This document shows positions 1 to 8,902 of a stretch of 64,000 nucleotides of DNA, piece by piece. The position numbers and the translations under genes are program-made. Origin of the DNA: JBELHR01 sp042091275 (lineage in GTDB: Bacteria; Bacteroidota; Bacteroidia; Flavobacteriales; Flavobacteriaceae). Every line of letters begins with the position of its first letter. Position 1 is the stretch's first letter. Where the stretch lies: assembly GCA_042091275.1 (NCBI GenBank), contig JBELHR010000001.1, positions 83,664-147,663 on the forward strand, in the 5' to 3' direction. The notes under the pieces are model-generated. The model saw only the letters and a list, made by a program, of their open reading frames with translations, had not been told where the DNA came from and ran no database searches.

Positions 1-458
1 CTTCGTGTGATATACTGGGTCTCAATAACCTTTTCCATCTCTACAATCTCATAAGCCAGATTCAATTCATCATTGGAGAGTGCTAGATTTTTTGCTTTGT
101 CCAAAATCTTTAGGGCCTGTTTGTAGAGCCCCTTATTATAAACGATGGAGGCAAAATCCAATTGCTCCCGAATAGAGGATCGAACTGACTTGTGCAAGGG
201 ACTGAGACGCAGGCTAACCAAAATCTGTTTATACAAATGAGCTTTTGCATTTGATAGTTGTCTTTTGATAATTTTGGTCTTGGCTAAAATGATTTGTTCA
301 TTATAACGTTCCATTTTATCAATAACATTGAACAAGGCCAGGAAATTAGCGGTCGAATTGACCTCTAAACGACCTACATACAGTTTAAACTGACGTTTCT
401 CAGATTTAGACAGAGATCTAATTAATTGAAATAAAGGATCTTTTCCCTCAATAGCCAT
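1..458 (-). CDS. Conserved hypothetical protein, 3' part missing at window edge
   Basis: An open frame runs from an ATG at 458 to the left edge of the window (about 152 codons) with no stop, so the C-terminal part is missing. The N-terminus begins MAIEGKDPLFQLIRSLSKSE and continues with a basic segment and then alpha-helical, Leu/Lys-rich sequence resembling TPR-like helical repeats. No signal peptide or membrane segment is visible. I recognise the style of a conserved Bacteroidota protein but cannot assign a function. It is divergent from leuA, with about 145 bases between them. Confidence 0.75.
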   Translation of the reverse strand, partial: MAIEGKDPLFQLIRSLSKSEKRQFKLYVGRLEVNSTANFLALFNVIDKMERYNEQIILAKTKIIKRQLSNAKAHLYKQILVSLRLSPLHKSVRSSIREQLDFASIVYNKGLYKQALKILDKAKNLALSNDELNLAYEIVEMEKVIETQYITR

Positions 459-568
459 CGTAAAAAAAATAATTTAAGTAACTGAAATACAGCTACATAT
501 GTTGTTTGCCAAAAAATTGAATACAAGTTAGTTAAGCGAATTTAAGTTTTTGAATTTAGTGTAAGGCT

Positions 569-576
569 TAAATTTG
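569..576 (+). promoter_or_regulatory. Probable -7 element of leuA promoter
   Basis: TAAATTTG matches the Bacteroidota -7 consensus TAnnTTTG exactly. No convincing -33 TTTG lies 19-21 bases upstream, so this is a partial match. It overlaps the possible TTG start at 574, which argues for the ATG at 604 as the real leuA start. Confidence 0.4.
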
Positions 577-603
577 AGTAAATCTCATAAAAACTACTAC
601 AAA

Positions 604-1770
604 ATGACGGATAATCGAGTTCAAATATTTGACACAACTTTGCGCGATGGGGAACAAGTTCCTGGATGTAAATTGAATGGTTCTCAAAAACTAATCATCG
701 CAAAGCAACTCGACCTTCTAGGAGTAGATATTATAGAAGCTGGGTTTCCGATTTCTAGTCCAGGAGATTTTTCTGCAGTGAATGAAATATCCAAAATGGT
801 AAAAAACGCTACGGTCTGCGGATTGACAAGAGCGAATCAAAAAGATATTGAAGTAGCTGCGGAAGCACTGAAATATGCTAAAAAACCAAGAATCCATACC
901 GGAATTGGAACCTCCGATTCTCATATAAAATTTAAGTTCAATTCCGATCAAAATACCATTATTGAACGCGCTAGAGCTGCGGTTTCTTATGCCAAAAGCT
1001 TTGTAGAAGATGTTGAATTTTACGCGGAAGATGCGGGCAGAACAGATAATGTGTTTTTGGCGAGAATTTGCGAAGAGGTCATAAAATCTGGAGCTACCGT
1101 TTTAAACATTCCAGATACCACAGGTTATTGTTTACCGGAACAATACGGGGAGAAAATTAAATTTCTTAGAGAAAATGTCAAAGGAATAGACAAGGTCACC
1201 TTGTCGGTTCATTGCCACAATGACTTAGGCCTTGCGACTGCGAATGCCATCGCTGGAATTCAAAATGGAGCTAGACAAATAGAATGTACTATCAATGGAA
1301 TTGGAGAACGCGCAGGAAATACTGCTCTGGAAGAGGTCGTAATGATCATGAAACAACATAAGAGTTTAAACTTGGACACCGCTATTAACACCCAACTTCT
1401 ATATGAAACCTCTCAACTCGTAAGAGAAAATATGGGAATGTTTGTGCAGGCGAACAAGGCTATTGTCGGAGAGAATGCCTTTGCACACAGTTCGGGAATT
1501 CACCAAGATGGAGTAATCAAAAATCGAGAGACCTATGAAATAATGGATCCTGAAGAAGTAGGGGTATCCAAAAGCTCTATCGTTCTTACTGCCAGAAGTG
1601 GAAGAGCGGCTTTGGCTCACAGAGCAAAAAATATTGGCTATGTTTTGAGCAAACTAGATCTGGACACTGTATATCCTGAGTTTTTAAAATTTGCAGACTC
1701 TAAGAAGGAAGTTGTCGATAAAGATCTTCACTTATTGCTCGGTCAAAAAGGAATACAATTGTCTGCTTAA
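604..1770 (+). CDS. leuA: 2-isopropylmalate synthase, short form
   Basis: This enzyme condenses acetyl-CoA with 2-oxoisovalerate, the first committed step of leucine synthesis. The N-terminal HMGL-like TIM barrel has the signature DTTLRDGEQVPG near residues 10-21 and the metal-binding HCHNDLG motif. NGIGERAGN follows, as in the alpha-IPM synthase/homocitrate synthase superfamily. The protein is about 388 residues and ends soon after the barrel and subdomain I, so it lacks the C-terminal leucine-sensing LeuA dimer domain of the roughly 520-residue enzymes; short forms are usual in Flavobacteriia. I chose ATG 604 over an in-frame TTG at 574 because the latter sits in a promoter-like TAAATTTG box. 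No other leu or ilv gene is nearby. A citramalate or homocitrate synthase role is possible but less likely. Confidence 0.88.
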   Translation: MTDNRVQIFDTTLRDGEQVPGCKLNGSQKLIIAKQLDLLGVDIIEAGFPISSPGDFSAVNEISKMVKNATVCGLTRANQKDIEVAAEALKYAKKPRIHTGIGTSDSHIKFKFNSDQNTIIERARAAVSYAKSFVEDVEFYAEDAGRTDNVFLARICEEVIKSGATVLNIPDTTGYCLPEQYGEKIKFLRENVKGIDKVTLSVHCHNDLGLATANAIAGIQNGARQIECTINGIGERAGNTALEEVVMIMKQHKSLNLDTAINTQLLYETSQLVRENMGMFVQANKAIVGENAFAHSSGIHQDGVIKNRETYEIMDPEEVGVSKSSIVLTARSGRAALAHRAKNIGYVLSKLDLDTVYPEFLKFADSKKEVVDKDLHLLLGQKGIQLSA

Positions 1771-1800
1771 AACACCTCTCATAATTCATCGAATTTTACG

Positions 1801-1823
1801 ATATTGGTCGAGTTGATCAATAT
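1801..1823. promoter_or_regulatory. Inverted repeat upstream of nitroreductase, possible operator
   Basis: ATATTGGTC and GATCAATAT form 9-base arms, 8 of 9 complementary, around a 5-base spacer. The repeat ends 16 bases before the nitroreductase ATG at 1840. The position fits an operator or a leader hairpin, but there is no regulator gene next to it and it could be chance. Confidence 0.3.
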
Positions 1824-1839
1824 GTAAAAAAGTATTACC

Positions 1840-2559
1840 ATGAATTTAAGCGAAGTAATCCTCAAGCGCAGGGCGATGCGTGTCTATGACGAAAGCAAAG
1901 AAATAGACGCGGCCATTGTAAAAGAATGTATCGAAAAGGCAACTCTAGCTCCCTCGTCGAGTAACCTTCAGCTATGGGAATTTTACCATGTAGTCTCTGA
2001 AGACAAACTGCAGAAACTTAAAGAATACTGTTTTAATCAGATTACTGCCAAATCGGCCAAACAACTCGTAGTCGTTGTAACTCGAAAAGATCTTTGGAAA
2101 AAAAGAGCGGCTTCCAATTCGGCAGCTCTACATAAACTCTACGATAAACCAGAAGCTGAATATACCAAACGAGAAAAGTTCACGCTCAATTATTTCAACA
2201 AGTTAATCCCTATAACTTATATGGATTTCTTTAGAATTTTTGGCTATTTGAAATACAGTTTCTTTTCTGTTCTAGGTCTGTTTCGTCCGGTCTACAGAGA
2301 GCTAACCCATAATGACATTCGCGTAACCGCCCACAAAAGTACAGCACTAGCAGCCCAAACATTTATGTTGGCCATGGTGGAAGCCGGTTACGACACCTGC
2401 CCTATGGAAGGTATCGATAGCTTGAGGATAAAAAGGCTTTTAGGACTTCCTTATGGCGCCGAAGTCAACATGGTAATCAGTTGTGGAATCGGTACAGAAG
2501 GAGGCTCTTTAAGACCCCGTTTTCGCATCCCTTCAGAAGAAACCTATTTTGAAGTTTGA
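1840..2559 (+). CDS. Nitroreductase family protein
   Basis: This is a predicted FMN-dependent NAD(P)H oxidoreductase of the nitroreductase fold, 239 residues. Family features are the N-terminal ILKRRAMRVYD with basic FMN-phosphate-binding residues, the ATLAPSSSNLQLWEFYHV segment that cradles FMN, and a C-terminal CPMEGID...LGLPYGAEVNMVISCGIG segment. A long insertion (about residues 85-150) with aromatic-rich helices sets it apart from the shortest family members and may shape substrate access. The physiological substrate cannot be told from sequence. It ends 6 bases before the stop of the convergent acylase gene, leaving no room for a terminator. Confidence 0.85.
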   Translation: MNLSEVILKRRAMRVYDESKEIDAAIVKECIEKATLAPSSSNLQLWEFYHVVSEDKLQKLKEYCFNQITAKSAKQLVVVVTRKDLWKKRAASNSAALHKLYDKPEAEYTKREKFTLNYFNKLIPITYMDFFRIFGYLKYSFFSVLGLFRPVYRELTHNDIRVTAHKSTALAAQTFMLAMVEAGYDTCPMEGIDSLRIKRLLGLPYGAEVNMVISCGIGTEGGSLRPRFRIPSEETYFEV

Positions 2560-2565
2560 TCGATT

Positions 2566-4929
2566 TTAGTTGGGATTAAATCTCAACAAAGAGGATTCTT
2601 CTCTGATTTCTGAAGGGTTCATTAATAATTTCACAAACTCATTTTCGATAAACTTTTCTGCTAAATTGTCATAAAAGGGACTAAATGGATTTCCACTTTG
2701 TCCTGTAGGAACCATACCCATCGAATTTTCTATATCTGAGAAGTCTATTATTCTCCTCGAGGAAGGACCTGCAGTTACAGAGTAGATACCACTATCATTT
2801 AGCTGATATAATTGGTTGTTGATAACTTCGTTACCTCCATTTATTTCAAATGGTCCGACATTTAACCAAGAACCCAAAACAGGAACGTCTTTCATGACAT
2901 GTTCATGAGTCAATTGGTGGACATTTTTCCACTTCCAATTTTCCATATCTTCACCTCTTTCTCGCTTGAGAGTTTCAATAGAAGATTCCCATGAGGATCG
3001 CATTATATCCTCTCTGGACTCTACAACATCTTTTGTGCTAACATCATCCCACCAAATACTCATAGGGTCTTTTAATAGTTCAGCAGTAAATCGCTTTTGA
3101 AGATGGGTATTCATAAATAAATCAAAACGCTTATCTCCCAATTCATCCGCGAGAGTATGGTGTAATATTTCATATGAAAATTTAGTGTAAATGGTCGGCG
3201 CTGCACTCTCTTTGTCAAAATCTCCCTCCCAATTCTCAAGGACGTCAGTATACATAGATTTTTCATCACCCTTTAAAACATCCAAAATAACCTCCACAAG
3301 ATCGGGGGATACAGCGGAAACATCATCTCCGATCATATTCATCATACTCTCCTTATTCTCTTTCTGATCTAAATCTAAAAGAGTAACGATGCGCTTTGCC
3401 CTGTCCTCGGCCAAATAATATCCTGGATATAGTATACCAGAAACGGAATCCGGTGCGTTATTTGCGGAATAAACGTAATTCCATTCTGGATTTTCTGCTC
3501 TAGGGTTGTTTTCAAAATCCAGCCACTCTAGCTGATCGTCTTCCCCGTTTGAGCCATCCATAACTCGATAAGTAGAAGCCGAGTTCTTCACTTTATACAA
3601 TTGTGCAGATGCCCACCAAGCAATATTATCTTTTGCGTCTCCATACATAACATTTAGTCCAGGTGCATGAATCATACTTGCTCCTTTTTTGAAATGCTGC
3701 ATATCTTCAGCGTGGGAAATTTGATAGAGCGCATCTAAAAGGTTGTTTTCTCGCTGCAAATAAATCCAACTCATACTCAAGGGAGTTTCCGATTGAATGG
3801 TTTCTATAAAATCATTCATAACCGGTCCGTGGACTGTCGATCTAACATCAATTGAAACAGGATCTTTATCCTTTATTTTTATCTCAAAGCTTTCCTCAGA
3901 AAACTCCAATACCTCATCGCCATATCGATAGGTATTCGGATTCTTATCCGAACTTTCAACGGAGTAGAAATTCATATCATCATTTTGGAACATAGTAAGA
4001 CCGTAAGCGTAATCGCTGTTGTGAGCCAATAAAGGGAACGGGAACAATGCCAAATGAAAACCATACATCTCGTAGTCTGGAGTTTTAATATGAGCCTGAT
4101 ACCAAACCCCTGGTTGAGAATAGCCTATATGCGGGTCATTTGCTAAGATAACTTTTCCGTCTTTTGTCTTCTCTGGTCCCAAAACCCAAGAATTAGAACC
4201 TGTAAAAGCTGGTACTGGTAAATCTCCTAATATATCATTCAAATGTTCGGAATAAGCCATATAATCGGTGGCCCTAGAGTTAGTCGTTTTTATATGTGTT
4301 GTCTTTGGATCTATTCTTCCATCAAATGATGCTCCATAGGCAGGACCCAAATCTTCCGTAATATTAGTAACTAGAGGATCAGTTTTGTGAGCCTCGGCAA
4401 AACTAAAACTCATATAACCTATTACATTTAAGATGTCTTCAAAAGTATAGGCCTTCTTTTCTATCCCCAAGAGCACAAACTCCACAGGCGTCTTCCCTTC
4501 TTCTATATATAAATTAATTCCCTTTAAGTAGGCTTCGGCCATTTTGTAAAAAGGAGCCTCTTTGTCAAATTCTGCAAGACTTTTGTCGTGGTAGGCTTTC
4601 ATATTGATTGCCTTAAAAAACTTATCCGTCTCCAGAGTTGCTTCTCCGAGAACCTCACTCAATCGTCCCGATGCTATTCGTCGCATCAGTTCCATTTGCC
4701 AAAGACGGTCTTGCGCGTGAACGTATCCCAAGGCCTGGTAGGCATCCAATTGGTTTTCAGCTTCGATATGAGGGACTCCATTTGCGTCGAAATAAACATC
4801 GACTGAAGAATTGATTCCTTCTAGAGTTTGTTCTCCCTCATAAGATGGAGCAAATTTCCATTGCAATCCAAAATAGAGTAATAGAACAAGAATTGAGATT
4901 GATATTAGGATTTTGTATACTGTTTTCAT
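2566..4929 (-). CDS. Penicillin acylase family protein (Ntn hydrolase)
   Basis: This is a secreted or membrane-anchored amidase of the penicillin G / acyl-homoserine-lactone acylase family. An N-terminal hydrophobic segment (about residues 5-22) follows the basic start MKTVYK. DANGVPHIEA and the AYQALGYVHAQDRLWQME block are typical of the alpha chain. The predicted autocatalytic cleavage site is TGSNSWVLGP, where the Ser after Gly becomes the N-terminal nucleophile of the beta chain; NDPHIGY follows. The length is 787 residues. I used the ATG at 4929, which starts the signal segment, rather than the one 15 codons upstream. Substrate is unknown: candidates are amides, beta-lactams, acyl-homoserine lactones or peptidic metabolites. 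Confidence 0.88.
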   Translation of the reverse strand: MKTVYKILISISILVLLLYFGLQWKFAPSYEGEQTLEGINSSVDVYFDANGVPHIEAENQLDAYQALGYVHAQDRLWQMELMRRIASGRLSEVLGEATLETDKFFKAINMKAYHDKSLAEFDKEAPFYKMAEAYLKGINLYIEEGKTPVEFVLLGIEKKAYTFEDILNVIGYMSFSFAEAHKTDPLVTNITEDLGPAYGASFDGRIDPKTTHIKTTNSRATDYMAYSEHLNDILGDLPVPAFTGSNSWVLGPEKTKDGKVILANDPHIGYSQPGVWYQAHIKTPDYEMYGFHLALFPFPLLAHNSDYAYGLTMFQNDDMNFYSVESSDKNPNTYRYGDEVLEFSEESFEIKIKDKDPVSIDVRSTVHGPVMNDFIETIQSETPLSMSWIYLQRENNLLDALYQISHAEDMQHFKKGASMIHAPGLNVMYGDAKDNIAWWASAQLYKVKNSASTYRVMDGSNGEDDQLEWLDFENNPRAENPEWNYVYSANNAPDSVSGILYPGYYLAEDRAKRIVTLLDLDQKENKESMMNMIGDDVSAVSPDLVEVILDVLKGDEKSMYTDVLENWEGDFDKESAAPTIYTKFSYEILHHTLADELGDKRFDLFMNTHLQKRFTAELLKDPMSIWWDDVSTKDVVESREDIMRSSWESSIETLKRERGEDMENWKWKNVHQLTHEHVMKDVPVLGSWLNVGPFEINGGNEVINNQLYQLNDSGIYSVTAGPSSRRIIDFSDIENSMGMVPTGQSGNPFSPFYDNLAEKFIENEFVKLLMNPSEIREESSLLRFNPN

Positions 4930-4974
4930 GTGGCTTAAATTTCTCGAAGCAATATAAGAAGAATGTCCAATCAT

Positions 4975-5005
4975 TTTCCCTTCAAGAGAATAATTAATAC
5001 TTTAG
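4975..5005 (+). promoter_or_regulatory. Probable promoter of degT-galE
   Basis: TTTC, 19 bases, then TACTTTAG: one mismatch in each box relative to the Bacteroidota consensus TTTG-N19-TAnnTTTG, with ideal spacing. Transcription would begin about 13 bases before the ATG at 5024. Confidence 0.5.
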
Positions 5006-5023
5006 TACTCTCAAATAAAAGGC

Positions 5024-6163
5024 ATGAATAAGATACAAATGGTTGACCTCAACGGTCAATATCTCAAAATAAAAACAGAGGTAGACAGTGCCATTGCAGA
5101 AGTTATCGGAAATAGCTCCTTTATTAAAGGTCCCTCTGTCAAATCTTTTGAAGAAAATTTGGCGCAATACCTAAAGGTGAAACATGTCATATCCTGCGGA
5201 AATGGAACAGATGCCTTGCAGCTAGCACTTATGGCCTTAGGCCTAAAGGAAGGCGATGAAGTAATCACAACCAATTTCACATTTGCGGCGACAGTAGAAG
5301 TAATAGGTTTGCTAAAACTCACACCAATTCTAGTTGACGTCAATTCTAATGATTTCAATATAGACATCAAAGCTCTTGAACAAGCCATAAGTCCAAAAAC
5401 TAAGGCCATCATCCCTGTTCACTTGTTTGGAACCTGCGCCAATATGGAGGCTATATTAAAAATAGCAAAAGCAAACGATATAAAAATAGTAGAGGATAAC
5501 GCCCAAGCTCTCGGTGCAGATTATCGTTTTAGTTCAGGTCAAATATTTAAATCTGGAACGATTGGTGACATAGGAACAACTTCCTTTTTTCCTTCAAAGA
5601 ATCTCGGAGCATACGGTGATGGAGGCGCCTTGTATACCAATGACGATGCACTAGCAAAAAAAATAAGATCTCTGGCCAATCACGGAATGGAAACCCGCTA
5701 CTATTACGATAAAATTGGAATAAACTCTCGTTTGGACAGCATTCAAGCAGCAATTTTAAATATAAAATTGACACATCTAGACGACTATGCAAAATCGAGA
5801 AGACAAGCTGCTGCACATTACAACGAAGCATTGGCCTCTTGTGAATTTCTGATAACTCCAAAATTTGAAGATGAGTCTGGGCTGCAGACCCATGTCTTTC
5901 ACCAATATACCCTCAGAATAACCAATGGGAAAAGAGATGCTTTAAAGTCCTTTTTAGCAAATGAGAATATTCCAACTGCGATTTATTACCCCTTGGGTTT
6001 AGACAAGCAAAAAGCCTATGCCGCTATTATCGGAAACAACAAAGGCTGCCCAGTCAGTGAAGCATTGACTACAGAAGTTTTGTCTCTACCCATGCACACA
6101 GAGCTTTCCAATGATCAATTGAACTATATTTCTGGAAAAATTCTAGAATTCTTTAAAAAATAA
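5024..6163 (+). CDS. DegT/DnrJ/EryC1/StrS family sugar aminotransferase
   Basis: This is a PLP-dependent aminotransferase, 379 residues, of the family that converts keto-sugar nucleotides to amino sugars for surface glycans. FIKGPSVKSFEENLAQYL and the CGNGTDALQLALMALGL cofactor-phosphate loop are N-terminal. VEDNAQALGAD supplies the Asp contacting the pyridine nitrogen. SFFPSKNLGAYGDGG carries the Schiff-base lysine, Lys192. The C-terminal YYPLGLDKQKAY and LSLPMHTELS blocks complete the family pattern. galE begins 2 bases after its stop, so the two are co-transcribed. The exact sugar substrate cannot be deduced. Confidence 0.92.
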   Translation: MNKIQMVDLNGQYLKIKTEVDSAIAEVIGNSSFIKGPSVKSFEENLAQYLKVKHVISCGNGTDALQLALMALGLKEGDEVITTNFTFAATVEVIGLLKLTPILVDVNSNDFNIDIKALEQAISPKTKAIIPVHLFGTCANMEAILKIAKANDIKIVEDNAQALGADYRFSSGQIFKSGTIGDIGTTSFFPSKNLGAYGDGGALYTNDDALAKKIRSLANHGMETRYYYDKIGINSRLDSIQAAILNIKLTHLDDYAKSRRQAAAHYNEALASCEFLITPKFEDESGLQTHVFHQYTLRITNGKRDALKSFLANENIPTAIYYPLGLDKQKAYAAIIGNNKGCPVSEALTTEVLSLPMHTELSNDQLNYISGKILEFFKK

Positions 6164-6165
6164 AT

Positions 6166-7173
6166 ATGAAAAAAGTACTTGTAACCGGAGGTTTGGGATA
6201 TATCGGATCTCATACTGTCGTGGTTCTTCAACAAGCGGGCTATGAAGTCTATATTATAGATGATTTATCCAACACTCAGATTAGTGTTCTAGACAAAATT
6301 CAGGAAATAACAACTATCAAACCTAACTTTACCCAGCTCGACTTAAAGGATGTACCACTGGTTAAAGAATATTTCAAAGGGCATAAATTTGATGGCGTCA
6401 TTCATTTTGCCGCGTCAAAAGCTGTTGGAGAAAGCGTTTTAGAACCACTGAAATATTACGAAAATAACATCAATACCCTAGTCAACGTTTTGAGTAATAT
6501 GCAGGAGCAAAATCTTTCTAATTTTATATTTTCATCCTCGTGTACAGTCTACGGACAGGCTGACGAATTGCCAATTACGGAAAGTGCTCCCATAAAAACA
6601 GCAGAATCTCCTTACGGAAACACAAAGCAAATTGGAGAAGAAATAATAAGAGAAACTTGTCATGCTAAAGAACTAAAATCCATAGCCTTACGCTATTTCA
6701 ATCCAATTGGAGCTCACGAATCCGCAAAAATCGGAGAGCTACCCTTGGGAGTACCACAAAACCTAATCCCTTTTGTCTGCCAAACTGCTGCGGGGATTCG
6801 AAAAGAACTCTCTGTGTTTGGATCAGACTATCCTACACCTGATGGAACTGCAATTAGAGACTATATTCACGTGGTGGATTTGGCTAAGGCGCATTTGGCT
6901 GCTCTAGAGAGACTCCTCGCCGATAAAAACGAATCTAAATTTGAGCTATTTAATTTAGGAACAGGCAAGGGAAGTTCTGTCCTGGAAATCATACAGCGCT
7001 TTGAGTCTGTGAATGATTTAAAACTAAACTATAAAATAGTAGAGCGCAGAGCCGGTGATATTACATCTGCCTTTGCCGATACGAATAAAGCTAATAAAGT
7101 ATTGGGCTGGGAAGCTGAGGAAAGTCTCGATAGCGCTTTAAAGTCCGCTTGGGACTGGCAAAAAAATCAATAA
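6166..7173 (+). CDS. galE: UDP-glucose 4-epimerase
   Basis: This is an NAD-dependent epimerase of the extended short-chain dehydrogenase family that interconverts UDP-glucose and UDP-galactose (possibly also the N-acetyl forms), supplying surface polysaccharides. The Rossmann motif GGLGYIG is at residues 8-14. The catalytic pair is Tyr150/Lys154 in SPYGNTK, with Ser124-Ser125 in IFSSSCTVYG. ALRYFNPIGAH is the typical GalE substrate-binding stretch. The length of 335 residues is normal. It follows the DegT aminotransferase by 2 bases and is closed by a strong terminator. Confidence 0.93.
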   Translation: MKKVLVTGGLGYIGSHTVVVLQQAGYEVYIIDDLSNTQISVLDKIQEITTIKPNFTQLDLKDVPLVKEYFKGHKFDGVIHFAASKAVGESVLEPLKYYENNINTLVNVLSNMQEQNLSNFIFSSSCTVYGQADELPITESAPIKTAESPYGNTKQIGEEIIRETCHAKELKSIALRYFNPIGAHESAKIGELPLGVPQNLIPFVCQTAAGIRKELSVFGSDYPTPDGTAIRDYIHVVDLAKAHLAALERLLADKNESKFELFNLGTGKGSSVLEIIQRFESVNDLKLNYKIVERRAGDITSAFADTNKANKVLGWEAEESLDSALKSAWDWQKNQ

Positions 7174-7207
7174 AAAAAACCTCGCCGTAAATGGCGAGGT
7201 TTTTTTT
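7174..7207. terminator. Bidirectional intrinsic terminator between galE and fabD
   Basis: CCTCGCC (7180-7186) and GGCGAGG (7193-7199) form a GC-rich stem with a 6-base loop. It is flanked by an A-run on the left and a T-run on the right, so it can serve galE on plus and fabD on minus. Confidence 0.92.
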
Positions 7208-8087
7208 ATGCATTAATACTCGAGGCATCCACAGAGCGATCAATTTTTCGCATCAAGCCTTGAAGAACTTTTCCTGGGCCTATTTCTACAAAATCCGTTC
7301 CTCCATCTGCTATCATAGCTTGAATAGATTGGGTCCATTTTACTGGAGCGGTCAACTGCTTTATCAAATTTTCCTTAATCACAGAAGGATCCGTAATCGC
7401 AGATGCCGGTACATTTTGATATACAGGACATAAAGGTTCGCTAAACGTAGTTTGCTCTATCGCTTGAGCGAGTTCCTCTCTAGCAGGCTCCATCAAGGGA
7501 GAGTGAAATGCACCTCCAACAGGTAGGATTAGTGCGCGACGAGCACCTTTTTCTTTGAGTAAATCACAGGCTGTTTCAACAGCTTGAACCTCTCCAGAAA
7601 TAACCAATTGACCCGGACAATTATAATTTGCTGCAACGACGATACCATCTACAGAAGAACATACTTCCTCGACTACAGAATCTTCTAAACCTAACACAGC
7701 TGCCATAGTAGACGACTGCAGTTCACATGCTTTTTGCATGGCGTGGGCTCTTTTCGAAACCAATTTTAAACCATCCTCGAATGTCAAAACACCTGCGGCC
7801 ACCAGGGCAGACAATTCCCCCAAAGAGTGACCTGCCACCATTTCTGGCTTAAAATCTTCTCCTAGTGTTTTCGCCAAAATAACAGAATGCAAAAAAACCG
7901 CTGGCTGAGTAACATTCGTTTCTTTTAGTTGCTCTGCGGTTCCTTCGAACATGACATCCGTTATACTAAAACCTAAAATTTCATTAGCTTTTTCAAATAA
8001 TTCCTGCGCTAAATCTGACTTTTCATAAAGTTCTAAACCCATCCCCGGAAACTGAGCTCCTTGACCTGGAAAAATATATGCTTTCAT
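7206..8087 (-). CDS. fabD: Malonyl-CoA:ACP transacylase
   Basis: This enzyme transfers malonyl groups from CoA to acyl carrier protein for type II fatty acid synthesis. IFPGQGAQFPGMG is the N-terminal oxyanion segment. The nucleophile Ser88 lies in GHSLGE, with catalytic His195 in GGAFHSPLM. EIGPGKVL near the C-terminus is also diagnostic. The length of 293 residues is as expected. It stands alone, divergent from the YhhQ-type transporter gene and convergent with galE. Confidence 0.95.
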   Translation of the reverse strand: MKAYIFPGQGAQFPGMGLELYEKSDLAQELFEKANEILGFSITDVMFEGTAEQLKETNVTQPAVFLHSVILAKTLGEDFKPEMVAGHSLGELSALVAAGVLTFEDGLKLVSKRAHAMQKACELQSSTMAAVLGLEDSVVEEVCSSVDGIVVAANYNCPGQLVISGEVQAVETACDLLKEKGARRALILPVGGAFHSPLMEPAREELAQAIEQTTFSEPLCPVYQNVPASAITDPSVIKENLIKQLTAPVKWTQSIQAMIADGGTDFVEIGPGKVLQGLMRKIDRSVDASSINA

Positions 8088-8156
8088 ATGCTTAATTTCT
8101 AATTTGAGGCTAAAGTAAAAAATCTTTGCTTAAAATAATTTTATAACTTCGCAAAC

Positions 8157-8837
8157 ATGGATATTAGAAAAAAGGAACAAGCCCAAACAATCTACCTCGT
8201 GCTTGCATCAATGTTTATAGCTTCACTTGTAGCCTCAAATTTAATTTTTCAAAAATTCTTTTATTGGGAGCCTTTTGGCTGGTATCGTTTTGAACTTTCT
8301 GTTGGAATTCTCCCCTACCCGGTCACTTTTTTAATTACAGACTTAATCTCTGAGATTTATGGGCAAAAAAAAGCAAATCAAGTTGTTATGGCTGGAATAG
8401 TAGCTTCTTTTTTCTCTATGGGTATACTATATATTGCCAATAACGTACCTGCTATGTCGAGTTCTCCGGTAGACAATGAAACTTTTACCGAAGTTTTCGG
8501 TCTATCTCCAATTGCACTTTTAGCATCCATGCTAGCCTACTTGTTTGCACAATTTATTGACATAAGAATTTATCACTTTTGGAAAAAGCTTACAAAAGGG
8601 AAGCGTCTATGGCTTAGAAATAATCTATCTACATTTAGTTCGCAACTCATAGACACCTTGACTGTATTGCTATTGCTTTGTGTTTTTGAAGTTCTTCCTT
8701 GGGAGTTATTTGGAACGCTCTTATTCAGCGGTGTGTTATTTAAAATTCTAGTAGCGCTCTTGGACACTCCTCTGCTATATTTAGGAGTATATTTGATGAG
8801 AAAAAGGTTTAACCTCGGCCTAATGCAAGAATTATAG
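8157..8837 (+). CDS. yhhQ: Queuosine precursor transporter (VUT family)
   Basis: This 226-residue integral membrane protein has about six hydrophobic segments. The hallmark LPYPVTFLITDLISEIYGQKKA (about residues 51-72) belongs to the VUT/YhhQ family of preQ0/preQ1 importers. The conserved ASNLIFQKF segment in TM1 and the AQFIDIRIYHFWKK ... SQLIDT pattern further along also fit. The imported 7-deazaguanine would be placed in tRNA by TGT (not in this window) and completed by QueA, which is encoded at 14841-15890. The gene is monocistronic. Only substrate specificity is uncertain. Confidence 0.88.
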   Translation: MDIRKKEQAQTIYLVLASMFIASLVASNLIFQKFFYWEPFGWYRFELSVGILPYPVTFLITDLISEIYGQKKANQVVMAGIVASFFSMGILYIANNVPAMSSSPVDNETFTEVFGLSPIALLASMLAYLFAQFIDIRIYHFWKKLTKGKRLWLRNNLSTFSSQLIDTLTVLLLLCVFEVLPWELFGTLLFSGVLFKILVALLDTPLLYLGVYLMRKRFNLGLMQEL

Positions 8838-8840
8838 GCA

Positions 8841-8874
8841 CAAAAAAACTTGCTTTTCAAATAGAAAAGCAAGT
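8841..8874 (-). terminator. Intrinsic terminator of the 57-residue ORF
   Basis: ACTTGCTTTTC (8848-8858) and GAAAAGCAAGT (8864-8874) form an 11-bp stem with a 5-base loop. On the minus strand it is followed by seven T, so it terminates the small gene ending at 8903. There is no T-run on the plus strand. Confidence 0.8.
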
Positions 8875-8902
8875 GTATGGAAACTTGAATGTCGATCTAA
8901 AT

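Noticed and set aside
574..603. TTG start for leuA giving 10 extra residues
   Set aside because: The TTG is part of a promoter-like TAAATTTG box, and the shorter form matches the family.
5056..5412. A 118-codon minus-strand frame inside degT
   Set aside because: It is antisense to a well-conserved aminotransferase and has no recognisable product.
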